Origin: Moringa oleifera
Taxonomy: Eukaryota > Streptophyta > Magnoliopsida > Brassicales > Moringaceae
Length of the DNA stretch: 64,000 bases
Direction of reading: 5' to 3'
Assembly (NCBI GenBank): GCA_021397835.1
Contig: JAJFZO010000566.1
Span: forward strand, 9,482,001 to 9,546,000
The notes under the pieces are model-generated. The model was not told where the DNA came from. It saw only the letters and a program-made list of their open reading frames with translations, and made no database searches. A program made the translations under genes and the position numbers. Below are positions 37,397 through 48,429 of the stretch, piece by piece (the first letter of the stretch is position 1; each line of letters begins with the position of its first letter).

Positions 37397-37942
37397 TCTA
37401 TTTCTTAGTCTATAATTTTTAAGTTAGACTAAGCCTGTATGTCTTTGTCTGTGTGTGGTTTTTGAGCTGGTAGCTAGCTACTACTAAGAGTGACATTGTT
37501 TAATCATTTTCACGATTTCATGGGACCCACCTTTCTTTGGCTTTAAATTTGGACAGGTCTAGCAAGCCTTCTTAACATGTGTCGTTTGATGACTCAGTGC
37601 GTGGATGTCACGAGTCCATTGGCATAGGCTTAGGCCAATTTTATAAGTGAGTCATCTTTGGCATGCATGAAGATTTAATTAAGGGGAGTAGAGGCACTGC
37701 AAGCCCATGTTACACAGGTCATGCACATTTCATTGGCATTGGGCCCTTTTTATAAGGGTTACACCTATATGCATAAGGCCATTTTTTTTAATTCTTCTTT
37801 TATTTATAACAATATGAAGAGAACACATTAGGCTTGGTGTTAGAATGCCATGCTAACACCATGCTTAGTAGACCATGCAAAGACCAATCTTAAAACATCA
37901 TGCCATGGGTGCAGTCATGGCATACCAAAAAATAAAAAAGAC

Positions 37943-38017
37943 ATTAAGAGGCAAGAATTAAACTTATGGCCCTCTATACCCAAAATAAACGTGCTGACCA
38001 AACTGCGCTACACCTTG
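37943..38017 (-). pseudogene. trnP: trnP(UGG) mitochondrial tRNA pseudogene
   Basis: The minus strand aligns over 75 bases with plant mitochondrial tRNA-Pro(UGG): CAAGGTGTAGCGCAGTTTGG at the 5' end, D-arm, anticodon loop region TTTTGGGTATAG with the UGG anticodon still readable, and a T-arm starting GGCCATAAG. The D-arm and T-arm pairings carry several C-to-T or G-to-A type changes (the T-loop TTCGAAT is now TTAATTC). It is the third member of the conserved S-F-P order. Confidence 0.88.
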
Positions 38018-38204
38018 TCTCATCCTCTAAAGCATATAAATCCACGCAATTGATGAATACTCAAACCAAACTTGCCCATCCTATTGGGCATAAGAGGCGA
38101 GAACCAATCTGCATCTTGCACTATGTGGCTTTTTGCCTTCTTATTTTCACTTGAATTTAAAAATCTTGCTCAAATTGGGCCATGTGTCCTTTCGACCCTT
38201 TATC

Positions 38205-38278
38205 CCCTCAGAAATGGATTCAAACCTTTCACATAAGGATTTTTAATCCTTCACTCTAATCAGCTGAGCTACATGAAC
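38205..38278 (-). pseudogene. trnF: trnF(GAA) mitochondrial tRNA pseudogene, anticodon changed to AAA
   Basis: The minus strand reads GTTCATGTAGCTCAGCTGAT, then AAGGATTAAAAATCCTT for the anticodon arm, then a T-arm with GGTTTGAATCC. The 5-bp anticodon stem AAGGA/TCCTT is intact. The loop is TTAAAAA where the plant mitochondrial gene has CTGAAAA, so GAA has become AAA by a G-to-A change and the loop's first base changed C to T. It sits between the trnP and trnS relics. Confidence 0.9.
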
Positions 38279-38631
38279 CACTTTCTTAAAGTTCGTTTTC
38301 TTCATCAAATAGCACCATACCTTAGCACTTAACTAGTAAAGGAAAAGCCCTTTACTAATCAATTTATTAGGTTTGCTTGCTCATCAAGCTTTTGAGCATC
38401 TCTTTTAATTGCCACTTAATCTCCTAACATGCTCAAGAATCGAGATTCTTCTAGTCTTTGAACGGCTATAAGGAGCTTGCTTATAAAAAGAAGATAGGTC
38501 AGTCAAATAAAAATAATGCACAATAGGCTCTCCGCTCCTAGTCACTAAGTAGAGTAATTTTTTCTTTTGAGGGACTCTACCAAGAGGTTCTTTCTCTCAC
38601 GTAATTTTGCCCACCCATTCCACTTTCGCGC

Positions 38632-38719
38632 TAGAGGAAAAGGAATTCGATCCCATGATACGATCTTTTTGTATATCAATTTAACAAACCAATTCTTTAA
38701 GCCACTCAGCCATCCCTTC
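38632..38719 (-). pseudogene. trnS: trnS(GCU) mitochondrial tRNA pseudogene, anticodon changed to GUU
   Basis: The minus strand carries GGGATGGCTGAGTGGCTTAA, the anticodon region TTGGTTTGTTAAATTGA (plant mitochondrial: TTGGTTTGCTAAATCGA), a long variable arm ATATACAAAAAGATCGTAT, and a T-arm that reads GGGATCGAATTCC. Total length is 88, as expected for the long variable arm of tRNA-Ser. GCT has become GTT by C-to-T. Confidence 0.9.
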
Positions 38720-41700
38720 AAGTTATTGATCAAAATTATTATGTAGTTGGTTACTCGAAGGATATCTAATTCGATCAACTACATAGCCATAGTGCGCTAA
38801 CATGTAAACTTTGCCTTTATTTATGAGATAGACCCCATCCAAATCTGCCCAGCATCTAAGCCATCAAAATCTACCACTTCTTTCCTTGGGTGATGCCTCC
38901 TTTCTATGATGAACTTTACTAGTCTTTGCCTTCAACTTGACCATGTTTTGAAATATCTTGTTCGAAAGGACTAAGAGAGAAGATATGGTCAAGCTAAGCC
39001 CTTACCTACTTGAATTGAATTCATATCTCCTTCATCTAGTTGAGATTTCCCAGATTATCTTTTATTACATTATGGAAAAGTCCATTCTCGTCATGATTGA
39101 TCCACGTCCTACCATAGTGCTTGAAGAACCTTAGCAACTAAGGCTAGCTTACTAAGGTAAAGGAATTTTTTATTTGTTTACACGAGCTAGTCAGCCTTTT
39201 TCTTGCTTCTATCTGCCTATTTAATCTTTTAAATAGGCCTTATTATTACAAAAATATTGCTTTATACAGGAATTGCAACATGGCTTAACTTTTCTTACCT
39301 CTAGGAAAAGAATAGCAATCTGGTCTGGCTTAGCTCATGAACTCCTAAATAGGAAGATTCCTAGCTACTTAGACTTGTAAGACAAGAGCTACTAACTAAA
39401 AGAAGAAAAGTTAGTATTCATCTAGTGTGCAGAAAAGAGAAAACAGAAGATAACTTCAAAGTCTAAAATAAAAATAGAGTAAGGAGTTAAGTTAATCCGT
39501 AAACATCAACTAGACTTTGGTGGTTAATAACTACTTGCTTTTTTGAAACATTAAATCTGGCTTAGTATGAGTTTTACATTAGTAAATGAAGAATTGAGTG
39601 ATATCAAATCCTATGTCCAAAAGTAAAGCACCATTATTTGATCAGGCTAAAGAAAGACTTTAAGACAAAAAGCTTAAGATGTGAGGAAAGGTTAAAATGA
39701 CAAGAAGAGCACTTAGTAAGGAGCCAACACCAAGGAAAGGAAATTTTCACAAATAAGGAAGCACGTTGACTCTGAAAGGAATCTCACGAGATGGAAATAG
39801 AGAAAAAAAAAAAACTAATGACATTCATCCCAAGCTAATTGCTTCTTTCGAGATGGTAATGAAAAAGGAAAATGCTTTGTCTTTTGATGTAGTTTCAAGT
39901 CTTCGATGTCCCTTAGAGACTGATAAGAGTCAGAACAAGTGCTAACACAGTTGTAGAATGGGATTGATGATGAGTGGGCCAAAACTCCCAAATATTTTTG
40001 TTTGGTAGCCAAGTTCAACCATTCTTTATTCTTTGCATGAGATACCGTTACACCATGCACGATAAGCAAAAGACCAAGCACAAATCTTGATGATTTTTAA
40101 TTTTAGTATTTTGACATGTGATTCACTGCTGCAAGCTCTTTCTTGTACTTTAACACTTTAGGGAGGTGGTTCAACTACCTTTTTCATCATGTTTACAGAT
40201 GGAACATCAAATTAAAAATTTCTTTGTCTTTTATTACCATGCCATTGATGAAGATTCATAGCTTAGGAAAAGTCCTGAAATCTCACCTTCTAGCATTACG
40301 ATAAAGTGTTGACAGAGCAGAGTGATAGGACCTATTTTAAGAGAAAGTGTAAGGGAAAGACCCAAACATCGAGAAGCAGGCAATAAGGTTATATCGCTTT
40401 AAAAGAGGTATTAATAGTGAACCATAAGCCCTACCTTTAAGTCGAAGAACAAGCAATCATACCCTTGGAATAAAAAGATATTTCACTTATAAATCGTTAA
40501 TAAAAGAATTATAAGCACACTTCCTATCTAGGCAAACCAAACTTGAAAAAGCACCTCTTTCTTGGCTAGCCTTGCAAGAGTGAATGTGCGGGACAATAGA
40601 ATTGAGTATCAAGGCTGCAAGATAAAAGGAAGGTTCCTGCTTCTAGGAAAGCTATTTCACCATCTATTAAGTATTTGTCTCTATCTCACTTTCTCAACTC
40701 ATACCTACGATAGGCGAGCTTAATGCCGGATATTTATCTCTGGAAACCCTTCTCTTTTAATTTTTGGTATTTAGTTGTCTTCCTTGGTCCCACCCTTCCA
40801 TTCATGAAGCAGATCATTGGGAAGGGTGTTTTTCAAGCATAAAGCAAGAGTTTTTGACCCTTCCACATCGATCGATAAACAAAACTCCTAGTAGAAAGCC
40901 ACTTTCTTCTTTTTTAAAATCAACACATTAAGAGATCTTTATTCTCACCTTTGAATAAGTCCAACGAAGCACCTTTCCCTACTAAATTCCATCTATCTTT
41001 GCCTACTTCTTCCATTTGCTGAGCTCTAAGCTCCTCTGGCAAATCATGATAGGTATATGCTGGTTACTTTACTTTAGTAATGTGTTAAATAGTAATCCAC
41101 TACTGATTTAGGATTTCGTATTAACATCTGTCTTACTAACTATAAGCCTTTTGAAAAAATATATGTATTAGGTTATATTGCATTTTTTTTATGACTTTAT
41201 CAAAGACTCCATGACTTAGGAAGTCCTAAGACCAACATCAAGCTACAATATGTAGATCGTCAAAAAGGTCATTTTCCTGCTTGCAGAAACCCCTTTTTGA
41301 CAATCTGCTTCATGTATGTTAGGGATTAATAAAAAATTGGATGTATAATTTTAGCATATCATAGGCGAGCCTGCTTATTGGTAGCCCTACAATCGTTCAT
41401 CAATTTCTATGCGAGTTTGAAAGCTTGATAATTGACTTTGGAGAGCTCTTCTTCCACTTAGCATTTTCATAAAAGCAGAGTAAACAATATGTCTAATAGT
41501 CTATTAGAAGCAAAGAGGAGTTTGCCAGCCGAAGGAGCTAGGTTCAACTATTTCACCATATTAATGTCCTCCTCATTGCTTTAGGACTAGGCTGGCAAAT
41601 CAAACAACTTTATGTTAACAATACCTTTCACTTACAACATTCATGAAAATTAATGAGGTGCCTACAGCAAATGAGAATGACAAGACTCTACAGCTTAACA

Positions 41701-44700
41701 AGTTCCTTCCCCACCAAACCTTACTCGGGCTTTGATAGGGTGAGAATGGTTAGGTCAAAATGAGTCTATCCTTTATAAGAAAGTTACATTGCTTTCACAT
41801 TAAGATTAAGGACCTGGAGATGACAGAATTAACTTATGTTAAGAAGGATTTGTATGAGGTGGCGAGATGCTTAATCATTAATAGTCATCTTTTTATAGGC
41901 AATGCATTAGACTTTGATCTAAGTTAAGCTAGCCCTAGTATGGATGGTCCTAAGTGTAGGGACCTTAACCATATGATTTTGATCTATGATAGGACTATTC
42001 CTAGTCATATGTTAAATTCATTTTTCAATATGCTTCATCCAAGCCTTCAAATGTAGATTCTTCCAAAGATAGACTAACTAATAGGTGTGTTCAAATTGGA
42101 GGTCTTGGGCTCGGGCCTCCCTATTTCCTTTTAACTTCTGCTTGTTGGTGGTAGGCATGCGTGAGCATCCCTCTCCTTTTACTATTATGAGTGCTGACTA
42201 TCTTCCAAATCTTGTTACCCGTTTACTGTCGTGGATGGAGCTGGTAGGCCATCATATGTGTATGGTTATGGTATGGCCTTAGTCTGGGAACTTATGCCGA
42301 ATTAGTAATTCTAAAGTTGCCCTTTAGCTCTAATTTAAGTGTAATGAGCTATATGGACATTCCATCTAATTTCGCATTGGACAAGCAATTGTTTGCTTTG
42401 AAATAATCTTAATGTGGTCTATGACTTAAGCAACATGGATTTGAATATAGTTGTTATAGGTATGCCCAATGCCCAAACTCTCTTTTTTTAGTTTCCATAA
42501 GGTGTCAAAACAAAATGAAAAATACCGATCATCCCTTAAGAGATGCCTAAAGGGTACAAAACCAAAACAAGAGATATAGCTAGGCTTAAAGATGGCATGG
42601 TTTTCACTTTCTCGCTTTGATTAGGTGGCAACTATCGGCGCACTGGCAACTAGTGTGTGATGTCTCCTTTTTATTCTTTAACCACTGTCGGTCCTCATGA
42701 TCTTAAATAGTAATTCCTTGGTTATCCTCAAGTCTCGATGCCACATTTTTTGTTCTCGCTTCCTTTCAAATGTGTAGGTGGATCTTATCTCCTTTTTTTT
42801 TTTTCTTTAGTTCCCATGCGTGTAAGAGGTGTAGCATTGGTTTTGTTGTCAATGAAAAAAGAGTGTGCTTTTGTGCTTTTTTTATGGCCTATTATGGTTT
42901 TCCCAACTCGACTTGCTTGCTTTAACTCTATTGACATCTATTTTGGTGTCAAGACCAGGAACAGCAATAATGTCACTTAAGATTTGTTTCAAAGGAGATA
43001 TATGTGAAAGGGTTTTAATTCCTTTTAAGAGGGACTTACATCGGCTTTGGTCAGCAGAGTTACCTTCCATTTAGCCATGTGAAACACGATTTCATGTACC
43101 CCTAAATCTTCGATTAACGTGACTTACGGGGGCTCTTCATGGAAAGCTTTACTGTTAATGATCGAAAAAGTAACCAAATCTCATCACACTTTTTAGTTCA
43201 TCTTAGTAGTATAAGGAAAAAGACTGCTACAAAAGTGCACATCAATTATTAATCAACTGATTATGATTCAAGGGATATAATCTACTATGATATTTTTTCA
43301 CGATCTTGATTGAATGAATTAACTATTTCATTTTATAGAAATGTAATCAACTATATGATAACTCTTTTTTAAGGGCGAGAGATTGTAAGGGTCATATTTT
43401 GTTTTTATTGAAAGATGGGAACAAAAGATCAACTCAATAATCATTAACAATAGCATTTATACAACCTAGAACTGAAGGAGAGAGTGCAACAAGCTATTCA
43501 GCTGATCTTAAAGAGTTAACGTTAATGGAAAAAGACAAGGTAAGCATCCAAAGTAGCGTCAGCTCAACTAATGTATCAAGTTTCTGATACAACATGTCTA
43601 GTTTATCTTAAAGCAACATTTCTCAAAGTAGCATTCCTATAAGCAAAGGATGAAACCTTTGTTTGTTTATCCTAAAAAAGGTTTATGAATCACTCAAACA
43701 AGCCTTTCTAGCCATGTCTAAATCGGTATCCTTATCCATATTTTTATGCATAAAAGGCATCAAAATCTGAATCTATAAAAAGAATTTAGGAATCCCCATT
43801 CATACCTATATTGGCTAAATCTATCATAGTGGGTCTTGTTTTGATAAAAGAATAAATCTTTTTAAAAGGCATCTCGATGAAAGAGGACTGAGAAACATAA
43901 GGCGAGCATTAAAATGCTAGCATAAACAACTCACATAGACACGCATGATAAGGTGTGTGAGGCCAACCAAGCCACCACTTTTACTAGATATGCGTCCAGA
44001 TGACACAAAAGCCTACCATTGAAACCCATAAGGGGCTAAGGTCCAAAGGGCGTACTGCTAAAAATGTCACCTTACCCAAGGGTCCGATTTCACACAAGCA
44101 TAACTCCTCTAATAACGAGAGAAACTTCACACACAATGGCTAAAGTCCTTTTTTTTTTTTTTTGAAAAACCTATTAACTTTACAAGGGATAAAATAAGTT
44201 AGGTAGAGATTAAGTTAAGCATAAAAGTTTTAAGAATTAGAGGATAGAACTTCTTAATACTTGCTAGGAACCGATGCAATTAGGATAAAAGCTTGCCATG
44301 ACTTCCAAGCAAGCTGTGTTAGGTGATAGTTCTTGAAGTGCTAACCTAGTAACACACCACTATTCTAGATTGAATCTATTTGAATAGCTTGAAATGCTCT
44401 TATTTGAGCTAGCCATTACATTTGAAGGTTGATCGACAAGAGATGTTACTTCCTTTTAATTAATAGTGAGAAGGCCATGCCACCCATGAGAACTTTATTT
44501 CACTATACTATTTTTATTTTTTTTTAGAATTGTATCTTCCTTGCCTACATAACTACTAAGCTTAAGCTTGGCTAGTTGATCCTTTATTTATAACTCCAAG
44601 CGAAGAAGTCTATGTATTCTTTGAGGAAACAGATCGGTTTAGAGTTTGTGACCTTAACTTATGTCAGCGAAGTGTTTGATAGACATGGGCTTGCGAATTG

Positions 44701-45731
44701 TCCTCAGCACCCAAATTTCTCTATTAACTTTGTCCTTAGTGGGTGAGAGAGAGAAGATAGCGTACGAACATCAAGTGGAGCAAAGTGAAACACTCTTCGA
44801 ACTAAATAAACATATAAAATGATTTGAACCAGTAACAATAACCAATCGATTGTGAGGGCTAGCCAAGCAAAGGGTAGAAAAGATTATTAATTGTTATTGT
44901 TATTACAAGCCTAAAGGCAAAAAGTAAGACATTAATGCAAAGAATGAGTACTGTATGAAGCCTTTCCTCCACGAAAGAAAGGATTAGACACAACGTAGAA
45001 AAGCTAAGATAAAGCCACCTCCTTAATCACTCAAGTATGGCTTTGTTAAGTAAATTAACTCTATCTTTACTAGTAGTCATGGTAGGCATAATTTTCGTGA
45101 GCTCTTTAAAGCCTTTCATGCCTTATTTCACTAGTGCTCTTCGCTAGATCTTTTTTGAAGTTAACAAGAATTCTTTCCTTATGAAAAGGTCTTATTTTCT
45201 TATATGAGCTTTCCCCAAGGTGTATGTAATAAGTCTTACCTAGCCAGATCTTAAGATCTCGTGGCTTAGTAATCTACAGACACTTCATATGAAGCCAAAT
45301 CTGCCAAGTAAGAGAATCCACTTATCTAGATAAGTGAGTTAGTATATAACCAAAGGAAGAACGAAGGGAAAACTCGACCAGAAGATAAAGTAACCGAAGT
45401 GCCCATGAAGAGAGATTTTGAATACTGAAAAATGTAGGTAGAAAGCCTACAACTAACTTACTTTTTTTTTGGGTGCATTCAACCATCCTATGGTCAAGCT
45501 TTGGACGAAGCTCATGCTCGGCCCCTTGGTAACTTTTTCTCTTTTGTTAAGGAAACTTGTCAACGATGGTGGTTAGGAAAATGGATCTTTCCCTTTTATC
45601 TTGGATGACTAGTGTCATTAGCCTCCTGGTCCACATTGGGTTTAGCGGAGCGATGTAATGACTTTCAAAAAATTACTAGTTTTCGTGAGGCATAACTCGA
45701 AAAAAAAAAAAGATAAATCCAACTTTTAGGG

Positions 45732-46015
45732 CGCTACAAGAAATTTAAAAATAACGATATAATATAGCAATTGATTTTATCAGTCATTAAATAATGATAG
45801 AATAGTGATAGATTTACTACAAAATGAAAATTTTATCATAACCACAAAATAATGATAGATTAGCAACACATATTAGCGACAGACGTCATTTTCATCGCTA
45901 AATTTATTTTTAATTCATTTATTTTAAATTTTAATAAACTTAAAAATAAATTAGCAATCGAATTTTAATCGATAGCTAATCAAAGATCTAACGTCTATAA
46001 CGCTTCGATCACTAT
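45732..46015. repeat. CACTA-like 5' end with TTAGCGACAG subterminal repeats
   Basis: It starts with CGCTACAAGAAATTTAAAAA, one base away from the common CACTACAAGAAA terminus. Repeats such as tagcaattgattttatc, ttagcgacagacgtca, catcgctaaa and agcaatcgaatttta follow. It is the same motif family as at 3,770-4,020 and 28,035. It leads directly into the GC-rich minisatellite. No 3' end was seen. Confidence 0.6.
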
Positions 46016-46039
46016 GTAAGCAATACAGCCTAACAACTA

Positions 46040-47300
46040 CCGATGGGCAGTCACGAAGGTTGTAAGCTTGCTACCTTCGGAGGAAGCCATGACCACAAAC
46101 TTAATTGTTTCCTTCGAAAGCAGCCATGCATGGCCATCAACTTGCTACCTTCGAAGATAGCCATGCATGGCCCCGCAAAAGCAAGCTGGCGACTAGCTTG
46201 CTGCCTTCAAAGGCAACCATGCGTGGCAGTTGCAGAAGCAAGTTGGTTGTCAGCATGTTGCCTTGGAAGGCAATAATGAATGGCCATCACTAAAAGAAGC
46301 TGGCCGCCAACTTGCTGCCTCCGAAGGCACCATGCATGGCCATCAGTCAAGGAAGCAAGCTAGTGGCACAAACAAGCTAGTGGCTAGCTTGCTGCCTTTG
46401 AAGGCAGCCATGCATGGTTACCGCAGAAGCAATCTAGTCACAAGGCCTTCCAAGGCAGCCACTCATGGCCACGAGCTTGCTGCCTTAATTTGAAGGTTAC
46501 CATGCATAGGCACTGCCACGGCAACCATGACCTTCGAAGGTGACTACGATGGCCACGAAAAGGCAGCCATGGCCTTGAAAGGTGGCAACAATGGCTGTGA
46601 AGGTAGCCATGGCCTTCGATGGCGACTGCCATGGTCGTGAAAAAGGTAGCCACGACGGCTTATAAAGGTAGCCTCGACATCCACAAAGGTAGCCACGGAG
46701 CCTACAAAGGCAGCCAAGGGTGCCCACGAAGGTAGCCACCGTGCCCACTAAGGCAAACAAAGGCGTCCATGAAGGCAGCCACTAATGCCCATGAAGGCTG
46801 CCACGACTGCCATGAAGGCCACCATGGCCTTCAAAGGTGGCTGCCATGGCCTTCGAAGGCGATAGCCATGGCCTCGAAGGCGACAGCCATAGCTTTGAAG
46901 GTGGTAGCCATGGCCTTTGAAGGTGGCAGTAACGACCGATGTGATAGCAAGACAGCCATGATTGTCGCGAAAGCCTCTATGTGTGGCCGTAAAGGCAGCC
47001 ATGGCTTTCCCAAAAGCCTCCATGCATGGCTATGAAGGTAGTCATGGTCATCGCCGAAGTGTCCATGCATGGCTGTAAAGGCAGCCATTCCTACCGCCAA
47101 AGCGTCCAAGGATGGCTATAATGGCATCCATGGCCTTCAAAGGTGGCAGCGATGGCTATCGTAAAAGTGTCCATGAGTGGCTATAAAGGCAACCATCACC
47201 TTCGAATCTGCCAGCCATGGCCTTCTAAGTTAATAACCATGGTTGTCGTAAAAGTGCCCATGCATGGCCTCAAAGGCAATAGCCATGGTCGCGAAGGCAT
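46040..47300. repeat. GC-rich degenerate palindromic minisatellite
   Basis: About 1.26 kb built from variants of GCAGCCATGCATGGCC, CTTCGAAGGCAGCCATGGCC and CCACGAAGGTAGCC. The spacing is near 15 or a multiple of it (30, 45), and many units are self-complementary (CCATGG, TTCGAAGG, GGCCATGCATGGCC). The unit pattern keeps several frames open on both strands, which explains a cluster of overlapping ORFs (46,043-46,493 +, 46,438-47,109 -) rich in Ala, Met, Gly, His and Trp. These are repeat artefacts. Composition is sharply different from the flanks. Confidence 0.85.
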
Positions 47301-47319
47301 TGTGGCGTTCGCTTAATTA

Positions 47320-48360
47320 TGCAGCTACTGTTATTGATCCTACAAAGCCTACCCAAAGGTTCAAGTCAGATTATAAAAAACGAGCAATACATTTTCGTAT
47401 TTCTATGAGAAGCTTTACGACACCCATGATTCTCAATAACAAGTCCTCCGCATATTATGCCTAACAAATACTTATTAAGTAATAGGTTTTTAAGAGGGCT
47501 AACTTATGGGCCAGGCATCTCTTTGATCTAATAACTAGTATCGTCTTTTTGCCCAGCCCTTTGAGTAGCCCTTTCTTTTGTAATACTTAATAAGGTCTTT
47601 CATGGCCTAATTATTATTACAATATTCTCTACAATATAATTCGCCTTTAAGGTCAACTAGATGACTTTTATGAAGAAAAGTAACGTAAAAAAGGCTTAAG
47701 CACTTGTTAAGGAAGACGACAAGGGTCAATGAAAGGGTAAAACGGAAGGCATTTTCTAATTGCCCCTGAGACGAAAGGTGCTTAAAAAGGGGGGTATGCC
47801 ACGATGAAACAAAGGAATGAAAGGTCGCTTTGCATTGGATGCTCTTTACCCTCCCAAGAATGATGGCTTTATTATCTTGGGGAGTGTTAAAGCTTGCTTT
47901 TTCTTAGAGTTTTCGTAGTCATCAATAGGACTTGTCCTTAATAAAACTGATCTGATTCTCCAAACAATCGAAATTTCATACTTTTATTGAATTCTCCCTA
48001 TTTCCTAGTCGAGCTTATATAGGTAGATATTGTCTGGTAGGGTCGATAATAGTACATTGTGTAAGATAGAGTAAGGAGATTTCTTATTGCTTATAAGTTA
48101 TCCGGTAGAAAAGAATTTCTAATTGGAGTAAAAGAAGTTAGGATCTTCGATCTTTTCCTTAAAGGCTGGGATGAGTTGATGTAAGTCGATGGTATGAAAA
48201 CACTTTCTGATATCGAATTCTAAAAACCAATGAGAGATTTCCCACTATTTTTTGATCTGTTTTAAGACCGAGTGGCAACCTTGATGTGGGAGAAAATGTG
48301 ATGCGTTTAAAAACTCAGGATCATAATGGATTGGAGAACCATTCTGACTCATAGAGCTTT
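47320..48360 (-). pseudogene. matR: matR pseudogene (mitochondrial group II intron maturase), N-terminal half
   Basis: matR sits in nad1 intron 4 of plant mitochondria and encodes a reverse-transcriptase-like splicing maturase. On the minus strand: RMVLQSI at 48,348, a one-base deletion, then YDPEFLNASHF; HWFLEFDIRKCFHTIDLHQL (about 48,235-48,175); KEKIEDPNFFYSN; VLLSTLPDNIYLYKLD (about 48,045-48,000); SIVWRIRSVLLRTSPIDD; YCREYCNNN (about 47,620); and the RT motif region. The catalytic YADD is now YAED at 47,454-47,443, followed by LLLRIMGVV, LLIEIRKCIARFL and NLWVGFVGSITVAA. Several stops occur. The gene ends abruptly at 47,320 next to the minisatellite; the C-terminal maturase half is not seen. 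The plus-strand ORF 47,264-47,464 is its shadow. Confidence 0.94.
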
Positions 48361-48429
48361 CTTCAGCTTTATTAATAATCAAGGACCCCTTATCATCCTT
48401 TTAACGACTCATAGAGCTTTCTTCTGCTT
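48346..48429. repeat. Short direct repeat at the matR start (60-bp offset)
   Basis: GACTCATAGAGCTTTCTTC occurs at 48,346-48,364 and again at 48,406-48,424, with matching bases continuing to about 24 bp (one mismatch). It overlaps the 5' end of the matR relic and looks like a local duplication. Confidence 0.8.

Larger units (their letters stand above)
37400..45731. other. Mitochondrial-derived nuclear DNA (NUMT), second block
   Basis: It contains the trnS-trnF-trnP relics (37,943-38,719). Outside these I found no recognisable gene. The ORFs at 39,815-40,081 (-), 42,085-42,282 (+) and 42,738-43,074 (both strands) have no family resemblance. Assignment of 38,720-45,731 to mitochondrial DNA is by continuity between the tRNA cluster and matR. 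37,400-37,900 could still belong to a transposon flank. Confidence 0.6.

Noticed and set aside
37850..38154. Two overlapping plus-strand ORFs
   Set aside because: They run antisense across the trnP relic and carry no protein-family resemblance.
39815..40081. Minus-strand ORF of 88 codons with a hydrophobic start
   Set aside because: No resemblance to any mitochondrial or transposon protein that I know, and no conserved partner in the window.
46043..47109. Cluster of overlapping ORFs of 60-95 codons on both strands
   Set aside because: All lie inside the GC-rich minisatellite. The repeat unit has a length near a multiple of three and lacks stops in several frames, so open frames arise automatically. 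No start context or domain supports a gene.
46040..47300. CRISPR-like or transcription-factor-array reading of the repeat block
   Set aside because: Units are degenerate and lack uniform repeats with unique spacers; the context is plant nuclear DNA.
47264..47464. Plus-strand ORF of 66 codons
   Set aside because: It is antisense to the matR relic, whose minus-strand frame gives the conserved YAED...NLWVGFVGS sequence.
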